Shown one piece after another: positions 58,635 through 64,000 of a DNA stretch of 64,000 nt (position 1 is its first letter; every line of letters starts with the position of its first letter). Position numbers and translations under genes: made by a program. Below the pieces are notes generated by a model that saw only the letters and a list, made by a program, of their open reading frames with translations, was not told where the DNA came from and did no database searches. The stretch covers positions 69,971,582 through 70,035,581 of the forward strand of contig NC_084702.1 in NCBI RefSeq assembly GCF_028389875.1. Direction: 5' to 3'. The stretch comes from Rhea pennata (taxonomy: Eukaryota; Chordata; Aves; Rheiformes; Rheidae).

Positions 58635-58641
58635 GTAAGTG
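58420..58641 (-). CDS. Candidate terminal coding exon, family unrecognised
   Basis: Read on the minus strand, a strong acceptor (TTTTTTGCTCTATTTCTGCACAG, ending at 58642) is followed directly by 73 open codons and a TGA. The peptide begins HLPWGILVQDKWSTMDHLRD, continues through WNNTLIVIRAHLPFSQ and KAIVVGKSIGHGVDIAP, and has a natural mix of Trp, Asp, Asn and aliphatic residues with codons favouring G/C third positions, unlike random intergenic frames here. A minus-strand AATAAA lies near 58096. A gene convergent with GOLPH3 is expected in this interval, but I cannot match this peptide to PDZD2 or any other family. It could also be a decayed retrocopy. Confidence 0.3.
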   Translation of the reverse strand, partial: HLPWGILVQDKWSTMDHLRDWNNTLIVIRAHLPFSQAEATSVLKRNNPIVCNTKAIVVGKSIGHGVDIAPPSS

Positions 58642-58780
58642 CTGTGCAGAAATAGAGCAAAAAAGCCCTCTTATTGTCTCAGTTGGTCCTAATTTGCATG
58701 CAAGTTAATAGTCATATTTGTAATATTTAAATTAATGCCATCATTCACCTCATCAACATATGAGGTTTGATCCAAGCTGG

Positions 58781-58815
58781 TGAATCATGGTCTCGGGGCC
58801 ACATGCGCTCTCTCA
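58781..58815 (+). repeat. Direct repeat copy B
   Basis: Partner of 58041-58075, with one or two substitutions in the core (TTGGGG becomes CTCGGGG, ATATGC becomes ATGCGC). It lies to the right of the candidate exon. Confidence 0.7.
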
Positions 58816-61800
58816 ACTGATATTCATCTGAGTACGCACAGAGGTGACTGGACAAGGAAAGAATGAGACAAGGCTGGCCAGAGATGAGTGCTCAGCCACA
58901 CTGGCATGCAGACAGCTGCCAGGGCAAGGAGAATTTGAAGGAGCACTATGACACTTTGCAGATCGCAGAAACATCAGGGAGAGAAGAACCAGAGACTGAT
59001 GGAAGGTGTCAGAAGTGGATCCATTAATGTATAATCCGTCACTGTCAGAAAAGGCATTTGTTCAACGGCTTTCTATCAACTCCATAATTACAACCTCAAA
59101 AATACTGTAATCAATATTGTTATCAAGCCTTGCATCTGTCCCCAACTGCAGTGCCACAGGCCATGGTCCAGAGGCCTCCTCTATGCAGGCTGGCAGCTAT
59201 CTGCTTTGCAAGATGATGACTTTGTAGAGCCCAGGCTGTTGCATCAGGGCCCAAGAGCCATTACTTTTACCAGCCTGTAGATGCTCCAGTGCAAATCCGG
59301 TCCTTCAGAATAAAAATTTGCCAGGCCCCTTTTCTCTGCTGGCTTCACTTTTCTCTGCTGGCCTCTGGCTGAGAAACTAAGTGACTGGCAGTGTGCACAG
59401 TCTGCCTCCAGCTCACAAGCAGGTGTGTGGGGTGAACGTCAGCCCAGTCTGGGAGCACACCTTGCTGGTATGGTCATGGTTGGCTTCGGTGCTCCTGTGG
59501 GCAAATCCATGGTGCAGAGGCTTCCCCAGGGAGCAAGGGAAGGGAGCCACTGAATCCCTGCTCCCAGCGGACCATGCCGGAGGGGAGTGCTGGGTTAGTA
59601 CTCGGCCACCCCTGCAGCCTCAGGTTAATTGCAAACTCGCAATGTGGTATTTATTTAATTTTTAAAAAAAGTCACCTTGCAAAACAGGCCCTTGTGATAC
59701 ATGAGCTTCACTTAGCCCCCTTTAATATTCATGGTGTTCGAGAGGCTCAGATGTCTTTGCTCCAAGTGAATTAGCTCAGAACCAGGCTAGACCTTCCCTT
59801 AAAACCAACAGAGTCGCAATACGGCAAAGGCTTGATCATTTACCAGCCTAGGAAAAGAAATAGGAGTATAAACAGCTCGTCCGATGACTCACCTCCACGT
59901 GCGGCCTCACCAGACCGGGGAGCGTAATGGGCTGCTACCCCGGTCTGTAGCTGCATCCTTGTCTCTTTGGGCATATCTCCATTTTCTCCACTCCCAGTGC
60001 TTGGCTCCCCGGATGGTAATTTTTTGTGTTCTGACTCTTTAATGTCACAGAAATGGGATTTATATGGGGGGATATGTAGCTGAACTGCATTTACTATTTG
60101 ACATTTCAGCTCTGAGAAGTTTTCAATGATGTTATTTGCACTTTTTTTTTTTTTTTTTTTTTTTACTGCTATAAATTGAGATTCTTTAAGGACAGTGTAA
60201 CAGTATAATTCTCTAGGTCTGTCTCTTTGTCTCTGCCTTTCTATCGGGGCTTTTAGTGGTTTATTTGATTCACCGATCCTTTGCATTTCCTCTGCTTTGT
60301 TACAAGGCACCTGTGTCTCAATGACACAGAAAAATGTTCATCTGAAGTAACAGCTCTGGCTTGCGGTGCTTTGGATTTGATATAAAAATAGAACTGTGTA
60401 GAAAACTTTTTTATTAGCTTATTCAGAATCTTAGACCCCAGGTAATTCAAGCTGAATAACACTATGTTTTACTGAAAACATAAAACCAGACATTGGGTGC
60501 TTTATAATGGCCATGCAGGTACCTACAGGAGAACTTTTTGTTGCTTCAAAAGACTCCAAGGACTATGTGCTGTGTAGGACTACAAAAATTCAGGTGTGCC
60601 ATATTTTTTCATTAGCCAGCTTGTATTTTCTTAGCCTTGGATCTCTCTCATTTTTATTTACTTTTTTTCAATAAGTACAAGTAATAGAAAAGGAAACATT
60701 ACAGAGCAAAAGCCTAAATGAAAAGACATTCAGAAGAGACTCCTGTGGATGGTGCAATGGATATGTGACAACAAAGAAATATCGACTGCTGCATAAATAG
60801 GGATGTTTTTCTCAGAAACTTCTTCTGACGAAGAATTTTCAAGAGCAACAAATAGAATTTGGAGAGAAACTCGGCCAGCTCTAGGGAAAGAGAAAGGTTG
60901 TGTGCACACCATCGCAGCAAAAGCTGACAGACTGACCAAAGAAGTCTCTCCTGAATATCAAATCTATGTATGCAGTATTAGAGAGAGACCTCACGCTCCA
61001 CAAAGGTATTCTAAAAATTGCGCTTCATTATGCCTTGCTCGCAGTTCACAATATTTTATTGCCTTTCTTTGGCACCATACATCTGAGATTCCTTAACACC
61101 TGAAAAGCGACTGCCATATAACTATTGGCTGGATAAACAAGTATTACTGTCCTTATTTGACACAGTAGAATATCAACATATCAAGTTATGAAGAATTCAG
61201 GAACTTGGCGAATAGACCTGACTTTGGAAACAGCACCCCTCTTTCAAAGCTGCTCTAATATGCAGAGAAATTATTACTCGTTTTGAGCAAAGGGAATAAA
61301 ATACCTCTTCCTCTTCCTTTTTTCCTCACAGACACAAACAATTCTAGGCAAAGTTTGAACATAATTTTCAAATCAAAGCATACTTCAAGGAAGATGCCAG
61401 ACCGGATTCAAGCTAAATTTGTAAACTGAGCTCCTCAGACGAGGACTGACGAGCTATCTGACCGCAAAAGATTATAATAATTAACAAATGTGCCAAGTAT
61501 TTTACTGAAAAATGAGTAGGCTTTTTATGGACTTGTCTGCAGGTTTCTTCTCCAGAGAGGAGAGGACATCATACTGGGGGGTTGTACTTCCCCTGGCTGC
61601 ACTTCAATGTTGAGAAAGATTAGGATGTCTCTGAGCTAATTCAGTAATTATGAAATTAGGTTGATCTCCTTGGTTCTGACAGCCTGTGAATGTGGCCCTG
61701 TGTTGGGGAAAGCGGGAATGCGGGAACCCTGAAACCAGACTGTGTTGGCAGCTAGCTATCCAAATGGCAGTATTTCTCAAAAATCTGGCTAATCTCTTTA

Positions 61801-64000
61801 AAAAGCTCATCACTGTACTGCCCATGATTAATATAATGCTGATAAGGCACTAATTTGCCTACCTCTGCTACTTGTGTACTAAAGATGTGAACGTTTCTCT
61901 GAAGATGGATCACTTTGGAAACGAGCATCCTTTAAGCAGCGTTTGGTATCTATTGCACGGATTTTGTAAGACCTTGGTGCCAGTTCTCTGCAAGAAAAGG
62001 TTACTTCAGTGCCTTTCTTACGATCTTGTCGAGACAGCACACAGAGAATTCAACAATCATTGTGAATCAAATATGCTGTTTTCTCCAAAAGGTGCATATA
62101 TGGATTTTTGTGCAAAAATCATGTTCAGCTTTAAAAGGTGCTTTAGAACAGTAAATGACTCTGTGCAGGTGCCCACATACTTAACAATGAAATCTAATCA
62201 ATCCTAAACCACAAAGGAGCGCTACTGTAGGCAAAGGGGGCAACGATGCAGACTGATGATCTAAAAATAGAAGTCCAAGAATTCCAAAAATTATTTCAGC
62301 AAAGAAAAATAAACACAGCATCAGAGCAAGTGTGATAACCATGGCATAATATACACTGACGAATGACTGGCTTGCTAAAGAAATCAGGAAAAAAATGTAT
62401 TTTGATGAGAAGCTCTAAGATGATCATTAGAACCTGATTGCTTTAACCTCAGATTTTTCATATCTACTTCTTGCAAACTATTTGATCTCTGCAAATATTA
62501 TACCTGCGGTCGAGTTTCTCCAATAGATAAATTTGACCTATGATATCTTAGACCACTGAAATCCAAACATGTGATGAGCTTGGAAGGTATATTGAAGAGA
62601 TACTTTAGGGAACCATATTTTGTATATGTTGCAAAATAATCTTGGAAAGGCTTTTATTCTCAGGAGCTTGCAAAGTGAATAGTTCTATGAAGACCTATAG
62701 TTGAATGTTTGCATCTGAGACATTTTGACTGTTACTATTGAGTTATTTTGGTCTGTTAAGGGTAATACTTACATGGACTACGTAGCTTAGACTTTTGCAG
62801 CAAATTATTAATTTAATGGGTAGTATCCACAAAGAATTTCCAGTAAAAATATCCAAGTGTGTATTTTCTCACTTTAAGATTTAGGTTTTGTTGATAACAG
62901 CACTTTTGGACCTCTCCCCCATACATCTGGGGCAGATCATGAATTATGCTTTTATGTTTCACGCCAATTTAAACTAAGACATTCCTAACGGTTATCCGCT
63001 TTGGTGCTCTGTGAGAAATCCGTGGTGACTGGGGAACTCTGCATCATAGTACGGCTTGCAGCTACTCTACGAAAATACAGGCGGACAGGCATAAATGGAG
63101 ACAAATCTCTGCTGATAGGACCATAGCTCTTAGCTTATTTTCCCCTTGCTGTGAAGATGCAGTAGGACTTCAAAAGGGAGTACGAAAAGGGTTGGATCAG
63201 CACCGCTATTTCTTCTTGTTGTGCCCGTTTGCAGTGGCAGATCCAAATTAAAGCTGGCGCAGAAAGGAATGTCATTATTTAAGGTGATACAAGGCAGCGC
63301 AGAACCAAAATTGTGGTTGCAGCTCTGAACCTGTTGTGATTTTTCATATTCCGTGTACAGCTCTGTCCGACTTTCAAGAATTCTCCCGTTCAGCCCTTTT
63401 AGGCTCGTATTTACTGCAGCGTGGTGCGGAGGAGACGCGCGTAACGTGTTCTCCCTCTCGGTTTTGTCCACGCCAGGCAACGACTGTCGTTGCGGCCGCG
63501 GTGGAAGCCATACAGGTATGAGCTCTGTCAGAGTAAGACACCGTTGTTCTGGAAAAATTGCTCTGCTTTTGGAGTAATTATTTCCAAGTAAAATTGGAAC
63601 AAAGTGTCCACCTGAGGACTAAGATAACTCTAGGTTATTACAGTAATCATGCTGGTTAATTTTTCCGTGCAGACAAGGAAATCAACAGGATAGGTCATTT
63701 TAGTCTCCTTTTGAACAGAAATTATAATAGCACAGTCAGTGGTGGCTTGTCCTTGCAGTCTGTTTTATCCCCGCTGTAGAAGTACGTGTGTCTGTATAAA
63801 GGGCAGAGATGAGGACAGGTAGGAGCAATGTAAAGATGTATTTTCCTCTGTGTTTATGAAACAAAACCGGGACCCTTCGTGCCTTGCTAGCAAGCTCCCA
63901 GCTTACCAGGAGCCACGCTGCTGGGAGTTTTGGGCGGTTTTTTAAAGCCATGGCCTGGATTTTGGAAGGTGCTGAGGGAAAATCACAATTTAGCTTATTG
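58816..64000. other. Right-hand flank, no gene recognised
   Basis: Mixed-composition DNA with a T-run (about 60142-60164) and scattered frames up to 156 codons (59840-60310 minus, broken by poly-Lys from the T-run; 61872-62207 plus; 63130-63480 minus). None shows a domain I can name. A small CpG-rich patch near 63415-63512 ends in CATACAG followed by GTATGAG, resembling a plus-strand donor. Confidence 0.55.
63415..63512 (+). promoter_or_regulatory. Small CpG-rich patch with donor-like end
   Basis: About ten CpGs in 100 bases (ACGCGCGTAACG, then TGCGGCCGCGG), followed by CATACAG and GTATGAG. It could be a small first exon or a methylation-free regulatory spot; equally it could be chance. No similarity was recognised. 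Confidence 0.2.

Noticed and set aside
59840..60310. 156-codon minus-strand open frame
   Set aside because: It contains a poly-Lys run from a T-tract and no known domain; codon use is like neighbouring non-coding DNA.

Overview
The window looks like avian nuclear DNA, most likely from a passerine. The reasons are CR1 LINE copies with typical 3' tails, a short SINE with a tRNA-Ile-like head and a CR1 tail (a design known from songbirds), and one well-conserved vertebrate gene with large introns. That gene is GOLPH3, which lies on the Z chromosome in birds. A W-linked copy cannot be excluded from sequence alone, but the low density of retroviral insertions argues for Z or an autosome-like context.

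Layout: 1-11.4 kb is AT-rich intergenic DNA with no gene I can support; it holds hairpins and, at 11.38-11.87 kb, a decayed LINE remnant. A CpG island starts near 11.94 kb and carries the GOLPH3 promoter, 5'UTR and first exon. GOLPH3 runs on the plus strand in four coding exons (12526-12738, 35536-35667, 41873-41987, 45378-45802), giving a complete 294-residue protein, with a 3'UTR of about 1.55 kb ending near a polyadenylation signal at 47338. Intron 1 (22.8 kb) opens with a G-rich minisatellite and contains two internally deleted CR1 copies, a third CR1 tail and a truncated 5S rRNA-like retrosequence. Intron 3 holds the tRNA/CR1 SINE.

Downstream (47.4-64 kb) I recognise no complete gene. 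From memory of the human locus, PDZD2 lies tail-to-tail with GOLPH3, so a minus-strand gene would be expected here. The region contains a large inverted repeat (arms near 53.4 and 55.0 kb), a compact CpG-rich segment at 56.4 kb, and at 58.4-58.6 kb a short stretch with strong splice signals on both strands and a coding-like minus-strand frame of 73 codons that I could not assign to a family.

The only confident protein gene is GOLPH3, the PI4P-binding Golgi adaptor. Everything else is repeat-derived, regulatory or unassigned. No CRISPR array, rRNA operon, functional tRNA gene or bacterial feature is present.
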